This document shows positions 44,511 through 55,154 of a DNA stretch of 64,000 nt, one piece after another. Origin of the DNA: an uncultured Amylibacter sp. (GTDB lineage Bacteria; Pseudomonadota; Alphaproteobacteria; Rhodobacterales; Rhodobacteraceae); NCBI GenBank assembly GCA_943846615.1, contig OX044354.1, forward strand, positions 496,001 through 560,000. Reading direction: 5' to 3'. The translations under genes were made by a program, and so were the position numbers. Each line of letters starts with the position of its first letter. The stretch's first letter is position 1. The notes under the pieces were generated by a model. It searched no databases. It had not been told where the DNA came from and worked only from the letters and a program-made list of their open reading frames with translations.

Positions 44511-45494
44511 ATGAAATCACGCAAACTTGGCCAAAACGGCCCCACGATCAATGCGATTGGCTTTGGCGCCATGAGTATCACTGGCTTTTTGGGCCCAACG
44601 GACGAAGCCACATCGCAACGCTGTATGGCGGCGGCCGTGGATCACGGCATCGATTTCTTTGATACGGCGGATATTTACGGCGCAGGTTCATCGGAAATCC
44701 AAATCGGGAATTTCCTACGCGACACGCGTGCACAGATTAAAATAGCCACAAAAACGGGAATTCAAACCGAACCTGTGCGTCAATTCAACAATTCCGCCGA
44801 ATACATCGCCAACAGTTTAGAAGCATCGTTTAACCGCCTTGGCGTGGATTATGTCGATCTATTTTATATACACCGCCGAGAGGCCGACCGCCCAATTGAA
44901 GAGGTGGTCGGAACGCTAAAGGATCTGATTGATGCCGGAAAAATCGGCGGCTATGGACTATCCGAAGTATCACCGACCACCCTACGCCGTGCACAGGCAG
45001 TTCACCCCTGTATGGCCGTTCAAAACGAATACTCATTGTGGACGCGGATGCCCGAAATGGGCCTGATCCGCACCTGTGCCGAACTGGGTGTCGCCTTCGT
45101 GCCATTTTCACCATTGGCGCGGGGTATGCTGACCGATGCACCTGCAAAACGTGAAAACATGGTACCACCAGATTTGCGCATCAATAACCCACGTTTCATG
45201 GAACCAAACCTATCGGATAATTTGGCAATGATCGCCCCATTCCAATCATGGGCGGCCGACAATGGTATGACAACCTCGGCGGCGGCGCTGGCATGGGTCT
45301 TGTCGCGTGGGGATCACCTGATCCCAATCCCTGCTACGCGCACGGCTGAACACCTGTCCGAATGGATTGGCGCATCCGAAATCACATTGACGGCTGAACA
45401 ATTGACCGAAATCGAAACCATCCTGCCCATCGGCTGGGCATATGGTGATCGCTACTCGGTATCCCAATACCTTGGGCCTGAAACCTACTGCTAA
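44511..45494 (+). CDS. aldo/keto reductase
   Basis: A 327-residue NADPH-dependent aldo/keto reductase of the YajO/AKR13-like group: IGFGAMSITGF, catalytic tetrad residues in FDTADIYGAGSSE, K in KIATKTGIQ and H in FYIHRREADRP, and cofactor-binding IPATRTAEHLSEWIGA. Substrate unknown. It is divergent from ppaC, and its stop overlaps that of the convergent gene at 45491. Confidence 0.88.
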   Translation: MKSRKLGQNGPTINAIGFGAMSITGFLGPTDEATSQRCMAAAVDHGIDFFDTADIYGAGSSEIQIGNFLRDTRAQIKIATKTGIQTEPVRQFNNSAEYIANSLEASFNRLGVDYVDLFYIHRREADRPIEEVVGTLKDLIDAGKIGGYGLSEVSPTTLRRAQAVHPCMAVQNEYSLWTRMPEMGLIRTCAELGVAFVPFSPLARGMLTDAPAKRENMVPPDLRINNPRFMEPNLSDNLAMIAPFQSWAADNGMTTSAAALAWVLSRGDHLIPIPATRTAEHLSEWIGASEITLTAEQLTEIETILPIGWAYGDRYSVSQYLGPETYC

Positions 45495-46240
45495 TTGGTT
45501 TTTGGCAACTGGATCGTGATCAAGTTGGTCAGATTTTTAGTATCTGTGAATAGATCACCGCAGGATTTAAAACCTGTCGGAGTATTCTGTTGGCAATAAT
45601 TATATGCGCCCATATCCAAGTTCATCACCATATCTGGGTTCAACGCCTCTTGGATTTCAAGCGCGGCATCATACAATGTGACAGCAGATTTCGTTTCATA
45701 GACACCCCACCCCGCGCTGTCGGTGAAAAACATACGCCTAACGAAACGACGTGCCTTTTCGACCTGACGCACATCCAACGCCCCATCAACAATCAACAAA
45801 TGCGACTGGATCAAACTGTACCCATCCGCGCGCGCCTGCGTCACGAAATCGCGCCGATCTGGTTGACGCTTCAGGTCAAACGCACGATCCCCTAATTGAA
45901 TGTCAGACGCGTTATAGATACGCGGTTCACCCGCCGCAGATACCAACAAAAACCCATCCCATCCCTGAAACCGCGATGAAACCAGACGTTCACCACCAAT
46001 TGCCAATCCTTCGACACCGAACCGGTCTGCACTGGAATAAGCCCCCGTCACAGACAGGATATCGCTACTGGAATGTTCAAATTTCAACGGATGAAATTGC
46101 AAATCAACCACGGCGGGGATTTCACAGCTATGAAATAAAGACACCTGCGCACGCGCAGGGCATCCTTCGGCATTTACGGCATTCGTACTGGCCAGAAGGC
46201 ACAGCGACGACAACAATTTCAACAAATCAGATTTTGACAT
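45491..46240 (-). CDS. exported protein, possibly phosphodiester-glycosidase (DUF2233)-like
   Basis: A 249-residue protein with an N-terminal signal sequence (LLKLLSSLCLLASTNAVNAEG). Features reminiscent of the DUF2233/phosphodiester glycosidase fold are FGVEGLAIGGERL, the GFLLVSAAGEPRIY strand pair, SHLLIVDG and a C-terminal MVMNLDMGAYNYC in place of the usual NLDGG. The match is distant, so I give it as a possibility only. The protein contains cysteines suited to the periplasm. Function unknown. Confidence 0.6.
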   Translation of the reverse strand: MSKSDLLKLLSSLCLLASTNAVNAEGCPARAQVSLFHSCEIPAVVDLQFHPLKFEHSSSDILSVTGAYSSADRFGVEGLAIGGERLVSSRFQGWDGFLLVSAAGEPRIYNASDIQLGDRAFDLKRQPDRRDFVTQARADGYSLIQSHLLIVDGALDVRQVEKARRFVRRMFFTDSAGWGVYETKSAVTLYDAALEIQEALNPDMVMNLDMGAYNYCQQNTPTGFKSCGDLFTDTKNLTNLITIQLPKTN

Positions 46241-46299
46241 CCTGCAAGGATAGACCTTATGCGCAGATCGTCAATTCCCATTCAAGTCACAGGCAAAAA

Positions 46300-47010
46300 T
46301 TAGCCTCCCTTGCGCGGATGACGCCATTTAGAAGCATAAGCGGTAGGATCATCGATCAGGTTTCTTTTCGCGACTTCAGTCGCCGCTAATTCAACACTGT
46401 TTGCAGCACGTACAATGGCAGATTGCTGTTGATTTGCGCGCTCAAACGCGATCACCTGTGCAATCGGGGTGCCCGCAGGAATAAATTCGTTATCGCGTTT
46501 CCCAGTCCACATGAACGGGATATTCACTGGAATATCTAACATATTGCAATCCACTACGCCCGAAAACGCACGAAAAGGTAACTGCTCATGATGTGCGGGT
46601 TGACGAATTAAAACCGACCAACCACGCGGCACAATCATGCGCCATGGATTGATCCATTTGAACACACTTCGACCTTTGTATGGCCCAGCCTCGCCCCCCA
46701 ATTGCAAAGACGAATGCGCGCCCACAGGTTCAAATTTAGCATCAATCGACCAGCGGAATTGTCGCCTTTGGGTTTTCTGATCAACGAAGCTTTGGACATC
46801 AAAGGGTAATGGGATAATCCACCCCATGCTCATTGCATCCAAGAACGGCAAACAGGCTTTCACCGATTTTGCATCGTTATTGTGGCGGTTTTTAACGCCC
46901 AAATCACGCGGCAGTTTTTGATACCACGCAGGTGTCGATTTGACGGCTGCGCATGGCTTTGGAATATTGCCAAATACGGCAGGGTCACAAATGAATTCAA
47001 TGTCGACCAA
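46300..47010 (-). CDS. uncharacterised protein, DUF6065-like
   Basis: A 236-residue soluble protein without signal peptide. It shows the pattern STPAWYQKLP, KACLPFLDAMSMGWIIPLPFDV and a late FERANQQQS, which resembles a family of unknown-function proteins (DUF6065) found in roseobacters and phages. It has a beta-rich central part and an Arg/Lys-rich tail. It lies between the DUF2233-like gene and the sdh terminator, reading with sdhB but separated by a terminator. No function proposed. Confidence 0.6.
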   Translation of the reverse strand: MVDIEFICDPAVFGNIPKPCAAVKSTPAWYQKLPRDLGVKNRHNNDAKSVKACLPFLDAMSMGWIIPLPFDVQSFVDQKTQRRQFRWSIDAKFEPVGAHSSLQLGGEAGPYKGRSVFKWINPWRMIVPRGWSVLIRQPAHHEQLPFRAFSGVVDCNMLDIPVNIPFMWTGKRDNEFIPAGTPIAQVIAFERANQQQSAIVRAANSVELAATEVAKRNLIDDPTAYASKWRHPRKGG

Positions 47011-47050
47011 AATTGTCGCGCTCCACTGTTACATGGATCACTATAAACAA

Positions 47051-47081
47051 AAAAGGCGCGCCGATCAACGGTGCGCCTTTT
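47051..47081 (-). terminator. intrinsic terminator after sdhB
   Basis: AAAAGGCGCGCCG (47051–47063), ATCAA, CGGTGCGCCTTTT (47069–47081) form a 13-position stem with one wobble; on the minus strand a T run follows. It lies 25 bases after the sdhB stop and closes the sdh operon. Confidence 0.85.
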
Positions 47082-47105
47082 GTAGAGTAATGCGTTAAAG
47101 GTAGC

Positions 47106-47885
47106 TTAAAGCGTGCGCTCAACCATTTTCTTTTTGATCTCTGCGATGGCCTTGGCTGGGTTCAAACCCTTAGGGCATGTTTTCGCACAGTTCATAATCG
47201 TGTGACAGCGGTACAATTTGAATGGGTCTTGCAACTCGTCCAAACGCTCGCCTGTTGCTTCGTCGCGTGAATCAATGATCCAACGGTACGCATGCAACAA
47301 CGCTGCCGGCCCAAGGTAACGATCTGAATTCCACCAGTATGATGGGCATGATGTTGAACAACATGCACACATCACACATTCATACAGACCATCCAATTTC
47401 TTGCGATCCTCAATGGATTGCTTCCATTCGGTTGCTGGTTTGTTTGTTTTTGTTTCCAACCACGGCATAATAGACGCGTGTTGGGCATAGAAATGCGTCA
47501 AATCTGGGATCAGATCCTTCACCACTTCCATGTGCGGCAATGGATAGATTTTCACATCGCCCTTAATTTCGTCCAACCCATAAATACAGGCCAGTGTGTT
47601 GATACCATCCACGTTCATCGCACATGATCCACAAATACCTTCGCGGCATGAACGGCGGAACGTCAATGTTGGGTCAACTTCGTTTTTGATTTTGATCAAG
47701 GCGTCCAAAACCATCGGCCCACATTTATCCATATCTAGGAAATATGTATCCAGCGATGGATTTTCGCCCGTATCGGGGTTCCAACGGTAAATTTTGAATG
47801 CACGTACGTTTGTCGCGCCTTCGGGTTTTGGCCACGTCTTGCCAACTGTCATCCGAGAGTTCTTTGGGAGGGTGAGTTCAACCAT
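47106..47885 (-). CDS. sdhB: succinate dehydrogenase iron–sulfur subunit
   Basis: A 259-residue SdhB of respiratory complex II. It has the [2Fe-2S] ligands in [15 protein letters not shown] and LAC, and the [4Fe-4S]/[3Fe-4S] ligands in [16 protein letters not shown] and [17 protein letters not shown]. It passes electrons from SdhA FAD to quinone. It is separated from sdhA by 614 bases that hold two small lipoprotein genes and a hairpin, so its expression may be partly uncoupled from the rest of the operon. Confidence 0.96.
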   Translation of the reverse strand: MVELTLPKNSRMTVGKTWPKPEGATNVRAFKIYRWNPDTGENPSLDTYFLDMDKCGPMVLDALIKIKNEVDPTLTFRRSCREGICGSCAMNVDGINTLACIYGLDEIKGDVKIYPLPHMEVVKDLIPDLTHFYAQHASIMPWLETKTNKPATEWKQSIEDRKKLDGLYECVMCACCSTSCPSYWWNSDRYLGPAALLHAYRWIIDSRDEATGERLDELQDPFKLYRCHTIMNCAKTCPKGLNPAKAIAEIKKKMVERTL

Positions 47886-47931
47886 GTTCTTACCGTTTTC
47901 TTTTCGTTATTTACACCAAATGGTGCTTAAA

Positions 47932-47951
47932 GAGGCTGGCGAACCAGCCTC
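47932..47951 (-). terminator. UUCG-loop hairpin between small lipoprotein and sdhB
   Basis: On the minus strand GAGGCTGG–TTCG–CCAGCCTC gives a perfect 8-bp stem capped by the stable TTCG tetraloop, followed by TTTAAG. It lies 7 bases after the small lipoprotein stop and 47 bases before sdhB. It may be an attenuator or an RNA-processing or stabilising element inside the operon. Confidence 0.6.
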
Positions 47952-47958
47952 GATAAAT

Positions 47959-48075
47959 TTAAAGTTTGCTAGAAGACATTTCTTCTTTAACCATCATTTC
48001 TTCTTCTACTTCTTTTGCACAAGCAGATACTGTTAGAGCAACTGCAAGCATTACTGTGATTTGTACGATTTTCAT
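47959..48075 (-). CDS. 38-residue small lipoprotein (entericidin-like)
   Basis: A short gene encoding MKIVQITVMLAVALTVSAC followed by AKEVEEEMMVKEEMSSSKL. The first part is a lipoprotein signal peptide with lipobox VSAC (cysteine at residue 19), leaving a 20-residue, strongly acidic mature peptide. AAAAGGG lies 7–13 bases before the ATG. Size and design recall entericidins, but the charged tail is different. It lies between sdhA and sdhB with its own hairpin downstream. Envelope function unknown. Confidence 0.7.
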   Translation of the reverse strand: MKIVQITVMLAVALTVSACAKEVEEEMMVKEEMSSSKL

Positions 48076-48203
48076 TTTTATTCCCTTTTCGTTTCTTTTT
48101 CACGCGACGAATGTCGCTACGTGAAGACTAATTTGTTTTCGCAATACTTGAAGAACTATTTGCGTTTAATAGGCATTTCTTCGATCTAATCACGATTTTT
48201 TGT

Positions 48204-48500
48204 TTAACTCGGTTGCAAATATGGCGCGATTGGCGCCACCCCTGCATTTTTCATCACGCATTTGTCATAGGATTTTTCCGCAGACATCAACGCATTCACA
48301 TCTACCCCTACAGACAGCCCAGCGTTTGTGCGAACTTTACCACCTGATCCGATCCCCACACCCAGATTGACATTTGTCTCTACGGGTTTGGAAACCTTGG
48401 CTCGGCAATACGTTTGCGCCTGCTCCACACCCATTGTGGGCGCGGACGGCGTGCATGCGGCCAATACGGCCACAGACGTTATGCCAAACCAAACGCGCAT
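48204..48500 (-). CDS. small lipoprotein in the sdh operon
   Basis: A 98-residue predicted lipoprotein: signal with lipobox LAAC (cysteine 16), then a Gly/Val-rich stretch (NVNLGVGIGSGGKVRTNAG) and two further cysteines. Its ATG overlaps the last base of the sdhA stop codon, so it is translationally tied to sdhA. I do not recognise a function; a link to complex II assembly or envelope stress would be speculation. Confidence 0.72.
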   Translation of the reverse strand: MRVWFGITSVAVLAACTPSAPTMGVEQAQTYCRAKVSKPVETNVNLGVGIGSGGKVRTNAGLSVGVDVNALMSAEKSYDKCVMKNAGVAPIAPYLQPS

Positions 48501-50320
48501 TAATAAACGCGTGCTTTCGGTGCGATCTTCTTCAAATCGATGCCGCCTTCGGCCTCGGTTGTCAGTGGATCAAGGTGCACATCACGGTATGTCAACTTCA
48601 CGCGATCCTCGTTCACGCGGCAAAGGCTGTGCTTGCGCCAGTTCTTGTCGTCGCGATCTGGGTAATCTTCGTGTGCGTGTGCGCCACGGCTCTCTTTGCG
48701 TGCTTCGGCGCCAACGATTGTTGCCAATGCGTTTGGCATCAGGTTGGTCAATTCCAATGTTTCCATCAAATCTGAATTCCAAACCAGTGAACGATCGGTC
48801 ACCTTCAGGTCTGCAACCTTCTTGGCAACACCCGTCATTTTCTCCACACCTTCGGCCAATGTTTTGTCTGTGCGGAACACAGCTGCATCGGCTTGCATGT
48901 TTTTCTGCATTTCCAAACGCAATTCTGCGGTTGGGATTGCACCGTCTGCGTGGCGGATACCATCGAAACGCGCCATTGATTTCTCAACAGATTTCTCGTT
49001 CAACGGCTCATTTGGTGCCTTTGGATCAACAACTTCGGCGGCTTTAATCGCTGCCGCACGGCCAAATACAACCAAATCGATCAGGCTGTTTGATCCCAAA
49101 CGGTTCGCACCGTGTACAGATGCACAGCCCGCTTCACCCACGGCCATAAGGCCCGGCAAAATACGATCGTGATCTTTAGCAGTTGGGTCCAGAACTTCGC
49201 CCCAGTAATTCGTCGGAATACCACCCATGTTATAGTGAACTGTTGGGATAACAGGGATCGGTTCCTTGTTCACATCCACGCCCGCGAAAATTTTCGCGCT
49301 TTCGGAAATGCCTGGCAAACGTTCCGCCAGTGTTTCTGGTGGCAAGTGGTTCAGGTGCAAATGGATATGATCGCCCTCGGCGCCAATACCGCGACCTTCG
49401 CGAATTTCCATCGTCATACAACGTGATACAACATCGCGAGATGCCAAATCTTTGTACGTCGGTGCGTAACGCTCCATGAAACGTTCACCCTCAGAGTTGG
49501 TTAAATAACCACCCTCGCCGCGCGCACCTTCGGTAATCAGACAGCCTGAACCGTAAATGCCCGTTGGGTGGAATTGTACGAATTCCATATCCTGCAACGC
49601 CAAACCTTGGCGTGCAACCATACCGCCGCCATCACCTGTGCAGGTGTGTGCTGATGTCGCGCTAAAGTAGGCACGACCATAACCACCCGTCGCCAAAACA
49701 ACCATCTTGGCGTTAAAGCGGTGGATCGTACCGTCGTCCAATTTCCATGCGATAACACCCTGACAACGGCCATCTTCGGTCATGATCAAATCTGTTACGA
49801 AATATTCGATGTAGAATTCAGCGTTGTTTTTCAGTGATTGACCATACAACGTGTGCAAAATCGCGTGACCAGTCCGGTCAGCCGCCGCACATGTACGTTG
49901 TACTGATGGGCCTTCGCCGAATTTCGTTGTGTGACCACCGAACGGACGTTGGTAAATCTTACCTTCTTCCGTACGTGAAAATGGCACACCGTAATGTTCC
50001 AGCTCGTAAACCGCCTTGGGTGCTTCGCGAACCAGATATTCCATGGCGTCCGTATCACCTAACCAGTCAGAACCCTTTACTGTATCGTATAGGTGCCATT
50101 GCCAGTGATCGTTTGGCGTCGTGCCAACATCCATGTTTGCCAAAGACGCGGCGATACCACCCTGTGCGGCAACTGTATGCGAACGTGTTGGGAAAACCTT
50201 GGAAACACAGGCCGTTTTCAGCCCCTGCTCTGCCATGCCCAATGTGGCGCGCAAACCAGCACCACCAGCACCAACAACAACAACATCATATTCGTGATCA
50301 ATATATTCGTAAGACGACAT
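48500..50320 (-). CDS. sdhA: succinate dehydrogenase flavoprotein subunit
   Basis: A 606-residue SdhA, which oxidises succinate to fumarate. The FAD motif [15 protein letters not shown] lies near residue 15, the covalent FAD histidine is in [14 protein letters not shown], and the active-site region includes [15 protein letters not shown] and GMARFDG-type helical tail ([14 protein letters not shown]). SD GAGGAG lies before the ATG. Genes run sdhC-sdhD-sdhA-lipoprotein. Confidence 0.97.
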   Translation of the reverse strand: MSSYEYIDHEYDVVVVGAGGAGLRATLGMAEQGLKTACVSKVFPTRSHTVAAQGGIAASLANMDVGTTPNDHWQWHLYDTVKGSDWLGDTDAMEYLVREAPKAVYELEHYGVPFSRTEEGKIYQRPFGGHTTKFGEGPSVQRTCAAADRTGHAILHTLYGQSLKNNAEFYIEYFVTDLIMTEDGRCQGVIAWKLDDGTIHRFNAKMVVLATGGYGRAYFSATSAHTCTGDGGGMVARQGLALQDMEFVQFHPTGIYGSGCLITEGARGEGGYLTNSEGERFMERYAPTYKDLASRDVVSRCMTMEIREGRGIGAEGDHIHLHLNHLPPETLAERLPGISESAKIFAGVDVNKEPIPVIPTVHYNMGGIPTNYWGEVLDPTAKDHDRILPGLMAVGEAGCASVHGANRLGSNSLIDLVVFGRAAAIKAAEVVDPKAPNEPLNEKSVEKSMARFDGIRHADGAIPTAELRLEMQKNMQADAAVFRTDKTLAEGVEKMTGVAKKVADLKVTDRSLVWNSDLMETLELTNLMPNALATIVGAEARKESRGAHAHEDYPDRDDKNWRKHSLCRVNEDRVKLTYRDVHLDPLTTEAEGGIDLKKIAPKARVY

Positions 50321-50331
50321 TCAAATTCTCC

Positions 50332-50712
50332 TCAGCCCGCAAACGCGATTTTTGCGATGGCGAAAATAGCAGCCAGACCAAAAGCCCAGCAAAATAGTTT
50401 GTTCAACACGATCAACACCAATCCAGTGCCCTTGCCGTGGATGTAATCCTCGATCACAACCTGCAAACCCTCTTCAAGGTGCTTGAATGTCACTGCGAAG
50501 AACAGGATCAATGCGATCGCTTTCAGTGGGCTTTGCAATGCCGCAACAACGGTTGCATGATCTTCGCCGATCAGTGGTGCAACGATACAAATGAATGCGA
50601 TTGTCAGCGGGATCAAGGCAACAGCCTTCAAACGCTCACCAAACCAGTGGTGCGCACCCTCGTTTGCGGAACCCAATCCTAAAACGCGACCTTTATCAGT
50701 TTTAAAGCTCAT
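50332..50712 (-). CDS. sdhD: succinate dehydrogenase membrane anchor subunit D
   Basis: A 126-residue hydrophobic anchor with three membrane segments (IPLTIAFICIVAPLIG, AIALILFFAVTFKHLEEGLQ, LVLIVLNKLFCWAFGLAAIFAIAK) and the GAHHWFGERLKA start typical of alphaproteobacterial SdhD. It binds quinone with SdhC. ATGA overlap with sdhC. Confidence 0.92.
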   Translation of the reverse strand: MSFKTDKGRVLGLGSANEGAHHWFGERLKAVALIPLTIAFICIVAPLIGEDHATVVAALQSPLKAIALILFFAVTFKHLEEGLQVVIEDYIHGKGTGLVLIVLNKLFCWAFGLAAIFAIAKIAFAG

Positions 50713-51095
50713 GAGAACACTCCTGCACTACACAACACCGCACCCGTCAGGATGAAACTGCCGATAATCACGGCCCAGCCCATACGATCCGCTGTTTTCA
50801 AATCAAATCCATAACCCATGTCCCAGATCAGGTGGCGAATGCCGCCCAACAGGTGGTAACACAATGCCCATGCAGACCCGATCATGATCAATCCACCAAA
50901 CCATCCGGTCAGGAAATCATTGATGCAATCGAAATAATCGCCACCAACAGTTGCGGCCAACAGCCACCAGATGATCAAAACGAAACCCAGCGTCAGCGCG
51001 ACACCAGTGATACGGTTGATAATGGATGAAACAGAACTCATTTGTGGACGATAAATCGTCAAATGAGGCGACAGCGGTCGTTTTGCATTTGCCAT
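50709..51095 (-). CDS. sdhC: succinate dehydrogenase cytochrome b556 subunit
   Basis: A 128-residue anchor beginning RPLSPHLTIYRPQMSSVSSI, the SdhC signature, with three membrane segments and the haem-ligand histidine region CYHLLGGIRHLIWD. First gene of the sdh operon; paired TGTGATCACA-type palindromes lie 118–160 bases upstream. Confidence 0.95.
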   Translation of the reverse strand: MANAKRPLSPHLTIYRPQMSSVSSIINRITGVALTLGFVLIIWWLLAATVGGDYFDCINDFLTGWFGGLIMIGSAWALCYHLLGGIRHLIWDMGYGFDLKTADRMGWAVIIGSFILTGAVLCSAGVFS

Positions 51096-51212
51096 GTGAT
51101 ACTCCCCATGGATGGCTACTTTGTTGGGTTACTACATCACTCTGACCAAAAGTCACGGGCAAAGTGGTCGTTTCTGTACGCAAAATCGCCGCACCAGCGA
51201 AAACGCGCGTTT

Positions 51213-51254
51213 TGTGATCACATTGATAGCGCTAACAGACGCTACGTGATCACA
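51213..51254. promoter_or_regulatory. paired TGTGATCACA palindromes upstream of sdhC
   Basis: TGTGATCACA (51213–51222) and GTGATCAC (51246–51253, flanked CG..AA) are centred 32 bases apart, about three helical turns, in the gap between DUF1737 and sdhC. The same palindrome pair stands upstream of sucC. It is the likely binding site of a common TCA-cycle regulator; the second copy touches the 3' end of the DUF1737 gene. Confidence 0.65.
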
Positions 51255-51453
51255 AGGTGCCCAATTTCAAATCTCTAGAATAGGTTTCGCTTGATTCTTT
51301 CACGACAGCCTGTCCGCAACGCATCACACCATGCTTCTCATCGAACGCATATTGCGGATCACCATGTAATTCCCACCCCTTCGACAAGGCCTCTGTTACA
51401 CGGTGGCAAAAATCGGATGTGTCGTCATTGGTGATAAAGCGGTAGGCTTTCAT
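51250..51453 (-). CDS. DUF1737 domain small protein
   Basis: A 67-residue protein that is nearly all DUF1737: YRFITNDDTSDFCHRVTEALSKGWELHGDP, quoted only in part (SKGWELHG is the hallmark). Function unknown. It starts one base after the nnrU stop, so the two are cotranscribed, and lies upstream of sdh. Confidence 0.78.
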   Translation of the reverse strand: MKAYRFITNDDTSDFCHRVTEALSKGWELHGDPQYAFDEKHGVMRCGQAVVKESSETYSRDLKLGTL

Positions 51454-51454
51454 A

Positions 51455-52021
51455 TTAATAGCTTCCTAAAAACGGGTTGTATCCAAGCCCCATGTGAATA
51501 CTGACAATCACGACAAAAACAACAGCCGAAATAATGAATAACTTCACATCACCTGATGCGGGCCCAGGCGCAGGACGTTCCCAAACTTCTTGCGCATTAA
51601 TCAGCATGATCTGCATAACAGCCCAAACGCCCATGCCCCCAAACAACACGACAGACGCCATATCGCCGTTGACCAACAGATGCGCAAAGGCCCAAACCAA
51701 AACGCCTAACAGCATGGGATGACGCAACTTCGTTCCCAAGCGTCCTTTAGAACCACTCATCCCAAACAGAACAACCGAAATTATCATCAACAGATTATTT
51801 AGATGTCCCATGCCCGCCATCGGTGCATATACCTGTGCGGCCTCATGCCCGCGGTACCCCAGGATCATCAAAACAACAGATAGCAAAATCAAAACGCTCA
51901 TCACGCCACGTGCGGGCCCTGCCCCCATTCGCGCATCCATTGCCGCGCGCGCACTTGGCATCACACGTTTAAAAAAATGCGCTGCAATCCACAGCAACAG
52001 CCCAATCAGTAAAGTCGTCAT
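51455..52021 (-). CDS. NnrU family membrane protein
   Basis: A 188-residue protein with about six membrane segments (TLLIGLLLWIAAHFF, VMSVLILLSVVLMILGYRG, LNNLLMIISVVLFGM, MLLGVLVWAFAHLLVNG, FGGMGVWAVMQIMLI, LFIISAVVFVVIVSIHM). NnrU-like proteins are linked to nitric-oxide reduction or carotenoid/isomerase-type chemistry in relatives; the role here is unknown. The start at 52021 has GAGGAGA upstream; a frame to 52054 adds unrelated residues. Confidence 0.85.
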   Translation of the reverse strand: MTTLLIGLLLWIAAHFFKRVMPSARAAMDARMGAGPARGVMSVLILLSVVLMILGYRGHEAAQVYAPMAGMGHLNNLLMIISVVLFGMSGSKGRLGTKLRHPMLLGVLVWAFAHLLVNGDMASVVLFGGMGVWAVMQIMLINAQEVWERPAPGPASGDVKLFIISAVVFVVIVSIHMGLGYNPFLGSY

Positions 52022-52190
52022 TTTGAATATCTCCTCGTTAAAATTAGCAGACAATTTTCATTGTTCTAAGTCAACCAGCGTACGGTGAATTAACGCAATT
52101 ATAGACATTAATTGGCAGGTTGACCGCAATCGAAAACAACACAAATTTTCAACGGCGCACCCACCAAGACGGCGCTCAGAAAGGTCACAA

Positions 52191-52502
52191 ATGCAAAAGA
52201 CACTCTTCGCCCTCTCGCTTGGCTTTGGCCTTGCTATTATGGCTACGGCGGCCAATTCACAAACCACATCCTGTGGTGATCGCGACAAGGTGGTGACCAG
52301 TTTGGCCGAAAAATACGGTGAAACTCGTCAGGGTATTGGACTGGGTCGCAACAACGGTGTGATGGAAATCTACGCATCGGATGAAACCGGAACATGGACA
52401 ATTTTAGTCACTTTGCCTACGGGTCAGGCCTGTTTGATCGCGGCGGGTGAATCATTTGAAAACCTGTCCGAAACATTGAAAGACGCTGGCGAAGACGCCT
52501 AA
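52191..52502 (+). CDS. small exported protein of unknown function
   Basis: A 103-residue protein with a signal peptide (LFALSLGFGLAIMATAANSQ), a cysteine pair (TSCGDRD and GQACLIA) and a compact alpha/beta body (VVTSLAEKYGETRQGIGLG; MEIYASDETGTWTILVTLP). It is likely periplasmic. Similar short proteins occur near TCA genes in roseobacters as far as I recall, but no function is known. Divergent from nnrU; a hairpin follows at 52530. Confidence 0.7.
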   Translation: MQKTLFALSLGFGLAIMATAANSQTTSCGDRDKVVTSLAEKYGETRQGIGLGRNNGVMEIYASDETGTWTILVTLPTGQACLIAAGESFENLSETLKDAGEDA

Positions 52503-53807
<1,305 letters not shown>

Positions 53808-53830
53808 GCCAAACCAAATACAGAATTTCA

Positions 53831-53858
53831 AAAACGCGTCCCTCGGGGCGCGTTTTTT
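53831..53858 (+). terminator. intrinsic terminator after mdh
   Basis: AAAACGCGTCCC pairs with GGGGCGCGTTTT (53845–53856) around a tight turn, followed by TTT; it starts 23 bases after the mdh stop. Confidence 0.85.
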
Positions 53859-53863
53859 TATGC

Positions 53864-54091
53864 CTAATGCGCAACCATTTTCGCAACCAGACGGCGTACA
53901 ATCGGGGCCACGACCAATACGACAGGGAATGCGATAATCCACGACGCGATCCAATTGCTAAACCAAATCGATAAAAACCCATCCTCAACGCCCAACGCCC
54001 GGAACGTCGAAATCCCCGAAACCATCAGAGACATAAAACAAGATAACAAAAACCCAAACAGGACCGGGGCATATTTCGCGGGTATTTTCAT
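53864..54091 (-). CDS. DUF2798 small membrane protein
   Basis: A 75-residue protein with two membrane segments (VLFGFLLSCFMSLMVSGIST and WIASWIIAFPVVLVVAPIV), the DUF2798 pattern. Function unknown. It reads toward the mdh terminator, with an AGAG ribosome-binding site before ATG 54091. Confidence 0.72.
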   Translation of the reverse strand: MKIPAKYAPVLFGFLLSCFMSLMVSGISTFRALGVEDGFLSIWFSNWIASWIIAFPVVLVVAPIVRRLVAKMVAH

Positions 54092-54302
54092 GGTGCTCTC
54101 TCAAAGGCGGCTTACGACAGATTATCGCGATAAAGGTAATCGATTACCAGCGGGATATGAAACAAGTTTTCATTTTAGCGAAGCGCCAGAATGATAATAT
54201 CCATCCAAACGCCGAGGTCCGCTATGGGGGATAAGCTGCCATTGGCTAATATTTTGTTTTGTGTATTCTAAGGTAGCAATCCTTTTGAGGTCTTAAACCG
54301 CT

Positions 54303-54875
54303 ATGATATTCAACATAACACGGATTTTGGCTGTATTAGGTGTATTTCTACACCCGGCGCCATCGCTTAGCGATGATAGTCGCTTTGAAATACTGTTCAG
54401 AACAGACAAGTTGGCTAAGCTGAACGAAAGAGGGCAATGGAACTGGGATATTGAAGTGACTAATGATAAAATTATTTACACTTGCATATCTTGCGAAGCA
54501 AAAACAATTGCAACGTTGGAGGCAACTCCAGCGTCAGGATTTGACTCTCCAATCGCATTGGGAAAACACTACATCAAGAAACGTAAGGAGTTTTGCGCCG
54601 AAGCTGCTGCTTCAAGCAGCGGTAGATGTATAAGTACAGAACCTGCCAATCTTAGAATTGGCATACCTGGATTTCGCTCGGAGTTTCAGACCAAATCCTA
54701 CAGAGAAATCGAGTTCGTAGCATTTAATTGGGCGCCCATTAATTTAACGAAGGAGCAGCCCGAAAAGGAACTTCTTAAAGCAACTTTAAGAGTTTATGGA
54801 AGCGCTCCTATTCCAGCGGATTTTCATAGAATAATTTGGTGGACACATATGGGCAGGCTCACTCTTGTTTTCTAA
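54303..54875 (+). CDS. unrecognised exported protein
   Basis: A 190-residue protein with a signal-peptide-like start (ITRILAVLGVFLHPAPSLSD) and two cysteine pairs (YTCISCEAK and FCAEAAASSSGRC). I do not recognise a family. The gene is AT-rich with A/T-ending codons, unlike mdh and sucC on either side, and has no close partner, which suggests accessory DNA set into the TCA block. Position between mdh and the sucC operators makes it a likely recent insertion. Function unknown. Confidence 0.58.
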   Translation: MIFNITRILAVLGVFLHPAPSLSDDSRFEILFRTDKLAKLNERGQWNWDIEVTNDKIIYTCISCEAKTIATLEATPASGFDSPIALGKHYIKKRKEFCAEAAASSSGRCISTEPANLRIGIPGFRSEFQTKSYREIEFVAFNWAPINLTKEQPEKELLKATLRVYGSAPIPADFHRIIWWTHMGRLTLVF

Positions 54876-55014
54876 GTAAACCATCACATAGCATGTCGGT
54901 TTGGGCTCAGAAGCAGCCATAGAATACGCTGAACAATCGACATATTGCCTCTAATCCCTCTGAATGAAGGTGATCTAAGGTAATGTTTGCACTAAATACA
55001 GCCGACTTCACTTT

Positions 55015-55045
55015 TGTGATCACATAAATTTATCCTGTGATCACA
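55015..55045. promoter_or_regulatory. paired TGTGATCACA palindromes upstream of sucC
   Basis: Two perfect copies of TGTGATCACA, at 55015–55024 and 55036–55045, are centred 21 bases apart (two helical turns) and end 109 bases before the sucC start. They match the pair before sdhC. The half-site TGTGAT is also shared with the potF operator, which hints at a GntR-like binder. Confidence 0.7.
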
Positions 55046-55154
55046 AAATCACCTAATTCACCCACTTTCCCCCAAATCACGCAAATTCTACTTTGTGCAG
55101 GCCCATAAATGTGGTTGTGTACCCCAAATTTTAACGCTCAAGGAGTCTCTTGCG

